The position numbers and the translations under genes were made by a program. From assembly GCA_027081565.1 (NCBI GenBank), contig JALWKG010000404.1:1-8963 (forward strand): a DNA stretch of 8,963 bases, given 5' to 3'. Shown here piece after piece: positions 1 to 6,535 of the stretch; the first letter of the stretch is position 1; the number at the start of each line of letters is the position of its first letter. Under the pieces are notes generated by a model that had not been told where the DNA came from, did not search any database, and saw nothing but the letters and a program-made list of their open reading frames with translations. The DNA is from Helicobacteraceae bacterium. Lineage in GTDB: Bacteria > Campylobacterota > Campylobacteria > Campylobacterales > Sulfurimonadaceae.

Positions 1-1053
1 TCCATAGTTGTAGAGGATATATAACGGGATGTACTGGTTGATGGTCGAAGCGACGTGGGTGTAGCGGTGATGCTTGAACCAGCGGTATTTTTCCAAAGCA
101 CCCTCTATGAACATGTTCAGCTCTTCAGTCGTTGTGTGTTCGGTTGGTGAGAAGGTCATTTTCGCTTTGTAGAAATAGCTTTTGAACGACTCAAAATCCA
201 AGGCCTGAAGTTTCTGCACAAAGGTGAGCAGTTCATCGTTTTTTTGTTCGACAAGACGCTCATCTTCTGTAAAGAAACTGTTGACCTTCTCGAAGATCTC
301 CTGCATGATATCTCCATGGGGTACCAGAAGATAGTCTATTTGGAAGATAAGGCTCAAGAGGGTGAAGGAGATCATACTGATGTTGTCGTTACTTGGTAGT
401 TGAGTCAGCTCTTTTTGACACGCTGCGATCCACTCCTGCATGGCATCGTACTTTATCTGCAGTTCATTTTCATCCAGGGCTTGGAGATGTTCGACCTCTA
501 CCATCTCCTGTTTCTCGTAGTGATAGTGCAGATACTCTTTTTCATAGTCGGCATTGAGTGCCAACTCTCTGAGTGGATAGAAGATCTTCTGCGGTGTCAT
601 GGTTGTATTGTCGAGTGAGAGCTTCAATATAACATCACTGCCGTGAATAGCGTAGTTGGCATAGGTCAGCAGATCGTTTCTTTCGAGAAGATGACGCTTT
701 ACGGCCACATCCATCAAGTGCCTTGTGGTGATGATGGCATAGGCACCGAAATTATGTTTGGTGATCTTACCGCGCACAATGGCACATCCCTGATAGAGCG
801 TGAACTCTAAATGATCTTCTCTCTTTTTGATAAGGATGTTTTGGTTGGGTTGGTCCTGTGAGAAGTTCTCCAGTGAGCGCAGGTAATACTCAAAAGCCTC
901 TATCGTCCTGTCTGCACGAAATGCTTCAACAGCCAGATCAAAAAGACTAGGCTCTTCGGGATTGATCTGGGCATTGATGCCCCTGCCAAACTGATGACGC
1001 AAAAGACGTGTGGTGTGATGATGGTGAAAGAGACGCTGAAACCAGTCACTCAT
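1..1053 (-). CDS. Unrecognised protein, His-rich N-terminus, 3' end cut by window edge
   Basis: An open frame of 351 codons without a stop runs on the minus strand from an ATG at 1053 to the window edge, so the C-terminus is missing. The start is supported by an AGAGGA ribosome site about six bases upstream. I do not recognise the family. Visible: MSDWFQRLF followed by four consecutive histidines (residues 10-13), an alpha-helical, TPR-like stretch around residues 35-60 (FDLAVEAFRADRTIEAFEYY), an alternating-hydrophobic part around 75-170 that could be a mixed alpha/beta sensor or chaperone-like fold (weak YbjN-like impression), then a long acidic helical region. No signal peptide or membrane segment is evident, so it is probably cytoplasmic. 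It lies 75 bases downstream of the lipoprotein gene on the same strand and may be the last visible member of the kinase-lipoprotein transcript. A link to nitrate metabolism is only positional. Confidence 0.85.
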   Translation of the reverse strand, partial: MSDWFQRLFHHHHTTRLLRHQFGRGINAQINPEEPSLFDLAVEAFRADRTIEAFEYYLRSLENFSQDQPNQNILIKKREDHLEFTLYQGCAIVRGKITKHNFGAYAIITTRHLMDVAVKRHLLERNDLLTYANYAIHGSDVILKLSLDNTTMTPQKIFYPLRELALNADYEKEYLHYHYEKQEMVEVEHLQALDENELQIKYDAMQEWIAACQKELTQLPSNDNISMISFTLLSLIFQIDYLLVPHGDIMQEIFEKVNSFFTEDERLVEQKNDELLTFVQKLQALDFESFKSYFYKAKMTFSPTEHTTTEELNMFIEGALEKYRWFKHHRYTHVASTINQYIPLYILYNYG

Positions 1054-1128
1054 AGCTCTTCCTCTGAAGATAATTAGGGAGTTGACATCCCCTGAAGTCA
1101 GTATAGAGTGTAAGTGCTGAAAGTACTG

Positions 1129-1665
1129 TTATTTTGGGAAGCTTTTCATAAGAGCTTTGAGCACCTTGTTAATATACCGTGTCTTCTGCTGAGGTGTATC
1201 GTAGTCTTTGAGGTAATCTATAGCTGTACCCCTCCACACAATTTTATTTTTATCTGGTAAAACGGCATCAACAATTAGTTTGGCTTCATTGTAGGTATAT
1301 TCTCTTGTTCTTGGAACAGCGACTGCATGGTAACCGTAACCATAAGAGTAGGGATACATGTTTACATACTGGTAGTCTCTATCTATACGTATTTTGGAGG
1401 TGACACCGGTATGAAAAAGGAAGTAGAGATCAGCTTCTTTTTGAGAGACTTCTATATAGCCTTTTTTATGGAGTTCAGCTTTTAATGCAGAGATGATCCT
1501 ATCCGAAGTGAGTGTGTTTTCACCCTCAAGTGTTTTGTGTACAATCGCAAATTTTTTAGAGGAGTTGAGATCAGTATTGGGGTCATAGTCTGTTGACACT
1601 TTGATCGTGGAACATCCGCTTAAAAATATAAGCAGAAGTACTGTTAAAAAGGTACGTATGTCCAT
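1129..1665 (-). CDS. DUF4136-type outer-membrane lipoprotein
   Basis: A 178-residue lipoprotein. The N-terminus is a short positively charged start, a hydrophobic stretch (residues 6-15) and a lipobox LSGC with the lipidated Cys at residue 18. The residue after Cys is Ser rather than Asp, which under the E. coli rule favours the outer membrane. The mature part has DUF4136 features: YDPNTD near residues 27-32, KKFAIV near 37-42, a central run of aromatic and Gly residues (about 100-112), a VDAVLPDKNKIVWRGTA segment with Trp144, and a C-terminal helix ending near SFPK. The biochemical role of the family is unknown. The ATG lies two bases past the stop of the kinase gene, with only a poor Shine-Dalgarno of its own, so translation is probably coupled to the kinase. 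This makes it a candidate partner of the signalling protein, though that is inferred from position alone. Confidence 0.88.
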   Translation of the reverse strand: MDIRTFLTVLLLIFLSGCSTIKVSTDYDPNTDLNSSKKFAIVHKTLEGENTLTSDRIISALKAELHKKGYIEVSQKEADLYFLFHTGVTSKIRIDRDYQYVNMYPYSYGYGYHAVAVPRTREYTYNEAKLIVDAVLPDKNKIVWRGTAIDYLKDYDTPQQKTRYINKVLKALMKSFPK

Positions 1666-1667
1666 TT

Positions 1668-3305
1668 TTAAGTCGTAAAGTAGAGTATGGTAGCGATTTC
1701 TATAACAACCATAGCTAAAAAGGCACCTCTATAGACACCTACGGGATTACGTTCGACAAAACTGCTGCCTTGAGAGAAAAAGGGTTTGACGTTGACAGGA
1801 TCTTTAAGCTCATAAAAGAGTTCAGAGTAATGATTGTACCGGGTCTTGGGATCTATGGCGATAGCACGCATAATGATAGAATCGAGCCAGTTAGGGATGT
1901 TTTTATTAAACTTACTTGGTGCTTGAGGCTCTTTGAATTTTGGTGTCTGAAAGGGTTCGATGTCACCATACGGAAATTTACCTGTAAGTGCCCAGTAGAT
2001 CGTTACTCCTATGGAGAATATCTCAGTTGCTTCATTGATAGCACTTCCCTGAAAACGTTCAGGTGCCAAGTAGGTTGGTGTCCCCGCACGTGAGTTTTCT
2101 GAAAATATCTCAACAATACTTCCAAAATCGACCATCTTAAAACGGGTACCGGCAGAGTCCTTGTCTCGGTAGACAATGATGTTTTCGGGTTTGATATCTC
2201 CATGGACGAGACCGAGGTTGAGTAGATGTGACTCCGCCTTATGTAGAAATTTGGCAAGGTTGATAGCGTTGTCGACAGAGAGATGCTTTCCATCAAGAAA
2301 GTCCGTAAGGTTCTTCCCCTCTATCAGCTCCATAAGATAGTAACGATAGGTTCTGTCCTCAGGGATCCAGGCATCTCCAAAGGCTTTATGTGTAATTTGT
2401 TTGGCATACCATGCTTCGTGTACAAACTGATCGATGGACTCTTCATCATCATTCATTGGGAACTTCATGACGAGTATTTGGTTATCTTTGACAACACGCC
2501 AAATACGTCCATGTTCCATCATTGGTGAGACTAGAGTATAGCCATCAATAATATCACCTATGTTTAAAGTATCAGGGATGATGAGTGTCTGCTTTTTGGC
2601 AGCATTTCGCTCATCAAAAGCGGTGACTGTAAAGATCTGCAAGGTAGCATCATCTCGATCATTATCTTCATGCCCTTTAACGACACTCTCTACAATGATC
2701 TTGGCACTGAGCCCTTTGCTGATCTTCTCTGCCAGGTCTTCATCACTGATTAGGTTATAAACACCATCACTACATATGATGATCTTGTCCCCAACTTGGA
2801 GTTGTGTCTCTTTGATCTCGAGGTCGACATGGTCGCTTAGACCACAGGCTTGTGTCAAGACATGAGACATATGCTCATCATCCATGTTATGGTCAACACT
2901 CAAGAGTTGCAAAGGAGCATTGTCTCGCTGAAGATAAATATGGGAGTCACCAAGGTTGGTGGTGTAGAGGGTCTCATCTTCTATTACAGCAATGCTCAGT
3001 GTGGTCAAAAGCTCTATCTGCTCGTATTGAGACATGGACTCTTTAAACAGAAGACGGTTGATGTGCTGGGCAAATACAGTCATGGATTTACCGATGTCCC
3101 AAGCCTTGGGTCGGGTTTTGAACTGGTTCATAAAGTACTTGACGGTCTGCCTTGCAGCTGCACCACCTTTACGAGCAGAACCTACACCATCACATAAAAC
3201 AGCGATAAAAAGTGTGTTGTCCAAGATGGTGTGATCACAAGCGTCATCACCGGTGATGCCTTCAGCTTTGGGTTTGATGTATTGAGAAGATTTTATTTGA
3301 AGCAT
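1668..3305 (-). CDS. Membrane-anchored PP2C phosphatase / Ser-Thr protein kinase fusion
   Basis: A 545-residue bifunctional signalling protein. Residues 1 to about 230 form a PP2C phosphatase with metal-site motifs GDD (19-21), DGVG (39-42), GD (119-120), SDG (179-181) and RDDAT (217-221). Residues about 250-505 are a Hanks-type kinase with Lys281 in VMK, a helix-C Glu297, the catalytic HGDIKPEN (368-375, HGD in place of HRD), DFG (393-395) and APE (414-416). The glycine loop is degenerate (PMMEHGRIWR, 261-270). A hydrophobic segment at about 524-543 at the extreme C-terminus is a likely tail anchor holding both domains in the cytoplasm. Proteins of this layout sit next to nitrate transporter and nitrite reductase genes in Pseudomonas (PA1782, from memory), and here narK is the upstream neighbour. 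A role in switching nitrate uptake or reduction by reversible phosphorylation is inferred; the substrate is unknown. The ATG at 3305 has a GGG-type ribosome site nine bases upstream. Confidence 0.92.
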   Translation of the reverse strand: MLQIKSSQYIKPKAEGITGDDACDHTILDNTLFIAVLCDGVGSARKGGAAARQTVKYFMNQFKTRPKAWDIGKSMTVFAQHINRLLFKESMSQYEQIELLTTLSIAVIEDETLYTTNLGDSHIYLQRDNAPLQLLSVDHNMDDEHMSHVLTQACGLSDHVDLEIKETQLQVGDKIIICSDGVYNLISDEDLAEKISKGLSAKIIVESVVKGHEDNDRDDATLQIFTVTAFDERNAAKKQTLIIPDTLNIGDIIDGYTLVSPMMEHGRIWRVVKDNQILVMKFPMNDDEESIDQFVHEAWYAKQITHKAFGDAWIPEDRTYRYYLMELIEGKNLTDFLDGKHLSVDNAINLAKFLHKAESHLLNLGLVHGDIKPENIIVYRDKDSAGTRFKMVDFGSIVEIFSENSRAGTPTYLAPERFQGSAINEATEIFSIGVTIYWALTGKFPYGDIEPFQTPKFKEPQAPSKFNKNIPNWLDSIIMRAIAIDPKTRYNHYSELFYELKDPVNVKPFFSQGSSFVERNPVGVYRGAFLAMVVIEIATILYFTT

Positions 3306-3312
3306 GGTAGTA

Positions 3313-3346
3313 GACCCTTTATGGTTTTATAGGGTCAAAATACCCT
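3313..3346 (-). promoter_or_regulatory. Candidate RNA switch in the kinase leader: three mutually exclusive arms
   Basis: Read on the minus strand, the leader holds AGGGT (3346-3342), then ACCCT (3335-3331), then AGGGTC (3318-3313). The middle arm can pair with the first (5 bp, 6-base loop) or with the third (GACCCT with AGGGTC, 6 bp, 12-base loop). The third arm includes the only good Shine-Dalgarno-like bases before the kinase ATG, so the second pairing would hide the ribosome site and the first would expose it. The arrangement is visible in the sequence. The regulatory role is inference, and the short stems may be chance. Confidence 0.35.
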
Positions 3347-3371
3347 TTTAGAGAGACTAGAAAAGCCTCCC

Positions 3372-3396
3372 AAAAAAGGTACGAAGGAGCTCGTAC
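3372..3396 (-). terminator. Intrinsic terminator after narK
   Basis: On the minus strand, 12 bases past the narK stop, GTACGA (3396-3391) and TCGTAC (3384-3379) form a perfect 6-bp stem around GCTCCT. One C and then six T (3377-3372) follow. A run of A before the stem can extend the pairing. It lies between narK and the kinase gene, so the kinase needs either readthrough or its own promoter in 3306-3371. I could not assign such a promoter confidently. Confidence 0.8.
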
Positions 3397-3408
3397 TTTT
3401 GTGTGGGT

Positions 3409-4692
3409 TTAGATGATGCCGCCTGCTTGTGCACCCCATGTTGTTCTCCAACGTGTCTTAACAAGAGAGATACCAACGATCGCTACCATAACAACACCTG
3501 CGAAGATCAGGAAGCCGGCTGTATAACCATCAAAGGCACCTTTTGACCAACCTAGAGTCTTGATAAGTGCTGTACCTCCAAGACCACCGGCAGCGCCGAT
3601 AAGACCGGTCATGATACCGATGTCTTTACCAAAACGCTGAGGTACCAGTTGGAAGACGGCACCATTGGCCATACCAAGTGAGGCCATAGTGATAAAAAGA
3701 ACCACGATCGCAAGAGCGAATGGAAGGTGTACAAGTGCAGTAAGAACAGCCATCACTGCAACAACACCGTAGAAGATATAAAGTGACTTGACCCCACCCA
3801 TCTTGTCAGCGATTCCACCACCAACTGGACGCAGTACTGCACCGGCAAAGATCGTTAATGCACCGAAGTAACCGGCCATAACCTTAACGTTCTCTTCTGC
3901 CAGCCATGCCATACCGACTTCACCCATCTCTACAGCGTATGTGTTCATCAAGTAGACTTTCATGTATCCTGCAAATCCTACAAAACCACCAAAACTGATG
4001 GCGTAGAAAAGACCAAACCACCATGTGTCTTTGTCTTTAAGAAGCTTACCGTAGTCTTTAAGCTTTTTAGGGTTGGCTTTGTAGACTGAAGAAGGTGCAT
4101 CTTTTGCCATAAAAAGGTAGGTTAGAAAAATAATCGTTGAAAGAATACCACCGACTAAGAAAACAGCAGACCAACCGAAGTGTTCAGCGATCTTTGGTGC
4201 AAAAAGGAAGTCGACCACGACACCGATATTACCGGCACCAGCGATACCAAGAACAATACCCTGAAGTTTTGGTGGATACCACTGGCCTGCTTGTGGAAGA
4301 GCAACGGCGAATGAAGCACCCGCAAAACCAAGACCAAGTGCTACTACAAGAAGTTGATTGTAGGTAATGCTGTCAGCTTGCAAGTAGGTAAAGAAAAGGG
4401 CTGAAATAACGATACCCTGAGAGATAAGTGCTGTCTTCTTTGGCCCAAGTTTGTCAACACCAAACCCAAGAACGATACGAAGGATCGCACCTGAAAGAAT
4501 AGGAAGTGAAAGCAGTGTCGCTTTTTCACTTGCTGTCATGCTTGCAGCACCTGCAAGCATGAGTGCTTCATTGATTTCTGTAACCAGGGGTCCGAGCATT
4601 GTCCAGACCATAAATGAAAAATCAAAATATAAAAAGGCAGCTAACAGTGTTGGCCAGTGCCCCTCTCCCTTAAGTGCTTTAAAGTTCGCCAT
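3409..4692 (-). CDS. narK: NarK-type nitrate/nitrite transporter (MFS, NNP family)
   Basis: A 427-residue inner-membrane transporter with about 12 hydrophobic segments, the usual size for the nitrate/nitrite porter family. It carries the MFS loop motif GFGVDKLG (76-83), two candidate substrate arginines, Arg72 in LRIVLGF and Arg288 in VLRPVGGG (matching by context the paired Arg89 and Arg305 of E. coli NarK), and both Gly-rich nitrate signatures: GIAGAGNIG (149-157) and GLIGAAGGLGG (363-373). The ATG at 4692 has a strong AAGGAG six bases upstream. It is transcribed divergently from the nitrate reductase operon and most likely brings nitrate to that cytoplasmic enzyme. Nitrate/proton symport or nitrate/nitrite exchange cannot be told apart from the sequence. 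Family assignment is firm; direction of transport is inferred. Confidence 0.95.
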   Translation of the reverse strand: MANFKALKGEGHWPTLLAAFLYFDFSFMVWTMLGPLVTEINEALMLAGAASMTASEKATLLSLPILSGAILRIVLGFGVDKLGPKKTALISQGIVISALFFTYLQADSITYNQLLVVALGLGFAGASFAVALPQAGQWYPPKLQGIVLGIAGAGNIGVVVDFLFAPKIAEHFGWSAVFLVGGILSTIIFLTYLFMAKDAPSSVYKANPKKLKDYGKLLKDKDTWWFGLFYAISFGGFVGFAGYMKVYLMNTYAVEMGEVGMAWLAEENVKVMAGYFGALTIFAGAVLRPVGGGIADKMGGVKSLYIFYGVVAVMAVLTALVHLPFALAIVVLFITMASLGMANGAVFQLVPQRFGKDIGIMTGLIGAAGGLGGTALIKTLGWSKGAFDGYTAGFLIFAGVVMVAIVGISLVKTRWRTTWGAQAGGII

Positions 4693-4698
4693 ATAAAT

Positions 4699-4728
4699 CT
4701 CCTTGTGGCATATGTTGGCGAAATTATA
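4699..4728 (-). promoter_or_regulatory. Candidate narK promoter -10 and ribosome binding site
   Basis: On the minus strand a perfect TATAAT (4728-4723) lies about 30 bases before the narK ATG, and AAGGAG (4704-4699) precedes the ATG by six bases. No good -35 is seen; TGAAAA (4751-4746) is the best at a 17-base spacing. A weak -35 is common in Campylobacterota sigma-70 promoters. The predicted untranslated leader is only about 25 bases. Confidence 0.5.
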
Positions 4729-4776
4729 ATAGAGATTGGTGGGAGTTTTCAGTTTGTAGTGATTAAAAAATAGACA

Positions 4777-4831
4777 ATCGACGATATAAGCTCTTTTTTC
4801 CTCGTACAGTACGATTGAGAGATTTTAAAAT
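4777..4831. promoter_or_regulatory. Cluster of short palindromes between the divergent promoters
   Basis: Three perfect palindromes lie within 55 bases in the middle of the divergent region: ATCGACGAT (4777-4785), CGTACAGTACG (4803-4813) and ATTTTAAAAT (4822-4831). They sit upstream of both transcription units, where an operator for joint control would be expected. No match to an FNR, NtrC or other nitrate-regulator site known to me is visible. The palindromes are seen directly; protein binding is inference. Confidence 0.35.
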
Positions 4832-4910
4832 TCAATATAACCCCCTAAGTGTAGTAGAATATTTGCACTTAATTGTATAAAAAATATACACCAAAGGTTC
4901 TACCAATATA

Positions 4911-4950
4911 AGACGAACACTATATAATACGTCTATTAATACCAAGAGGG
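4911..4950 (+). promoter_or_regulatory. Candidate promoter of the reductase operon, with an inverted repeat around the -10, and ribosome site
   Basis: A consensus TATAAT (4923-4928) lies 29 bases before the TTG start, with no convincing -35. The inverted repeat AGACG (4911-4915) / CGTCT (4930-4934) brackets it, so a protein bound there would cover the -10. AAGAGGG (4944-4950) is a good Shine-Dalgarno seven bases before the TTG at 4958 and decides that start over the next in-frame ATG at 5006, which lacks one. Confidence 0.5.
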
Positions 4951-4957
4951 AACTTTT

Positions 4958-6529
4958 TTGCAAACACCTTTAGAAAATTTTATTGATTATAAGGCTGACA
5001 CTGGAATGCAGTGTGGAAACTACTCTATAGATGTTCCGGATCTAGAAGAGGGTGAACAGTATAGATTTCATTTTGATGCTACTGCCTGTGTCGGTTGTCG
5101 TTGTTGTGAAGTGGCTTGTAATGAGCAAAACAACAATCCTGCTGATGTGAAATGGCGCCGTGTTGGTGAGATGGAGACAGGGACTTTCCCAGATACTTTG
5201 ATGCTTTTCAACTCTATGAGTTGTAATCATTGTGTGGATCCTGCTTGTCTTATAGGTTGTCCAACAGAGTCTTACATCAAGATCAGCGAGACGGGTATTG
5301 TTGTTCATGATGATGATACTTGTATAGGCTGTCAGTACTGTACTTGGAACTGTCCTTATGGTGTACCAACCTATCATGAAGAACGCAAGATCGTCACGAA
5401 GTGTCATATGTGTCACGAGCGTTTAGATGTAGGTGAGACACCTGCCTGTGTTCAGGCCTGTCCTGCCGGTGCGATCATGATCGAGACGGTGAAGGTAGAT
5501 GAATGGTTAGCAGGTGATATTGATGAACAAGGTAACATGCCTCACTTGGTTGATGCGCGTGTGACCAATTCAACAACACGTTATACCCTGCCTGATGACT
5601 TTGATGAAGAGGCGATGCGTAAAGCTGATGAACATCATCTCAAACCTTTTCATTCTGAGATGCCACTTGTCTTTATGACGGTCTTGACCCAAATGTCATT
5701 AGGTGCATTTTTTGGACTGTTTATGGGTGAGTTCTTTGGACTGATGGGTCTAGAATCACCTTCTTGGATCTTGGCACTTTTAGTTGTTGTTCCGGCTGCA
5801 CTGGGTTTGCCTCTGTCTGCTTTACACTTGGGACGTCCTTTCTTGGCAATTACTGCTATGAAGAACATCAAAACATCTTGGCTCTCACGTGAAGCCTTAG
5901 CCTTAGGTGTGTTTACCGGGATGATGAGTGTCAATGCTGCACTTTACTTCTTTGATGTGAACCATGTGCTGCGTCTCATTTTTGAAGCGATCACTTTGGT
6001 GGTAGGTATCTACGGTATCTATGCACAGGGGATGATCTACCAGATCGAAGCGCGTCCGTCATGGAACCGTATGACAACACTCCTGAAGTTCTTTGGTACA
6101 GCCTATACGGGACTCTACCTTCTGGCATTTGGTGCACTGTTACTTGGTCAAGAGAGTGCTGTTATCCCGCTTATCAGTGCGGGTATGGCATTAGCTGTGG
6201 CACAGGGCTTCTTCACCTATGAAGACCGTCGTGCCCTTAAGTTCCCACAGAAGTATGAACGTGAACTGACCAAGACCAGACGTATCTATGATGAACTCTT
6301 TCCTGCACAGTCCAAAGTACGTATCGCGACCTTTATAGTCGGTGCTATTTTACTGCCGCTGATGGTAACGGTCTTTGTAGGTGCCGGTCTGAATGGTGTC
6401 GCTATCGCGGTACTCTCACTTGCCTTTACCTTGATGGTAGCAAGTGAGCTGTTTGACAGGTTCCTGTTCTATGTGACTTCAGTGCCTTTAAGTATGGCAG
6501 GTGGATTCTTTGTTGGAAATCAACGTTAA
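4958..6529 (+). CDS. DmsB-DmsC fusion: four-cluster ferredoxin joined to a quinol-oxidising membrane anchor
   Basis: A 523-residue electron-transfer subunit. Residues about 36-180 form a DmsB/NrfC-type ferredoxin with 16 cluster cysteines in four sets: C44/C47/C50/C54, C89/C92/C97/C101, C122/C125/C128/C132 and C149/C152/C164/C168. These predict four [4Fe-4S] clusters. Residues about 235-520 form a DmsC-type anchor with about eight membrane segments and the family-like stretch from His290 through LGRP to SWLSRE (306-311). His290 may correspond to the quinol-site His of E. coli DmsC (inferred by position). In E. coli these are separate proteins. There is no signal peptide, and the ferredoxin part precedes the first membrane segment, consistent with a cytoplasmic location. 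It likely passes electrons from menaquinol to the catalytic subunit encoded six bases downstream. The TTG start is chosen for its strong ribosome site. Domain calls are firm; quinol as donor is inferred. Confidence 0.92.
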   Translation: MQTPLENFIDYKADTGMQCGNYSIDVPDLEEGEQYRFHFDATACVGCRCCEVACNEQNNNPADVKWRRVGEMETGTFPDTLMLFNSMSCNHCVDPACLIGCPTESYIKISETGIVVHDDDTCIGCQYCTWNCPYGVPTYHEERKIVTKCHMCHERLDVGETPACVQACPAGAIMIETVKVDEWLAGDIDEQGNMPHLVDARVTNSTTRYTLPDDFDEEAMRKADEHHLKPFHSEMPLVFMTVLTQMSLGAFFGLFMGEFFGLMGLESPSWILALLVVVPAALGLPLSALHLGRPFLAITAMKNIKTSWLSREALALGVFTGMMSVNAALYFFDVNHVLRLIFEAITLVVGIYGIYAQGMIYQIEARPSWNRMTTLLKFFGTAYTGLYLLAFGALLLGQESAVIPLISAGMALAVAQGFFTYEDRRALKFPQKYERELTKTRRIYDELFPAQSKVRIATFIVGAILLPLMVTVFVGAGLNGVAIAVLSLAFTLMVASELFDRFLFYVTSVPLSMAGGFFVGNQR

Positions 6530-6532
6530 GGG
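6528..6532 (+). promoter_or_regulatory. Ribosome binding site overlapping the upstream stop codon; points to ATG 6539
   Basis: AAGGG (6528-6532) overlaps the TAA stop (6527-6529) of the preceding gene. Two ATGs follow in tandem. The first (6536) is only three bases away, the second (6539) is six, so 6539 is the better start. The overlap indicates coupled translation of the two subunits. Confidence 0.6.
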
Positions 6533-6535
6533 CTT

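Noticed and set aside
400..618. Plus-strand reading frame of 72 codons
   Set aside because: It lies antisense inside the minus-strand frame 1-1053, which is longer, has a ribosome site and reads as a plausible protein. The plus frame has no ribosome site.
1078..1092. Short GGGA/TCCC hairpin between the lipoprotein and the left-edge gene
   Set aside because: Only four base pairs and no T-tract; not enough to call a terminator.
1770..3234. Several plus-strand and one minus-strand frames of 60-115 codons
   Set aside because: All are shadows of the PP2C-kinase gene, whose motifs confirm the true frame. None has domain-like sequence.
4137..4696. Frames of 60-81 codons on both strands
   Set aside because: Shadows of narK, whose nitrate signatures and membrane segments fix the frame.
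4815..4835. TTGA...TCAA half-sites resembling an FNR/CRP box
   Set aside because: The half-sites are 13 bases apart rather than the six needed, so they do not form a standard site.
4840..4900. TTGCAC (4863-4868) as a sigma-54 -12 element or a -35
   Set aside because: No TGGCA at the right distance for sigma-54, and as a -35 it matches only half the consensus, with a poor -10 (TATACA).
5042..5934. Minus-strand frames of 124 and 94 codons
   Set aside because: Antisense to the cysteine-motif and membrane regions of the fused subunit; the opposite strand explains the openness.
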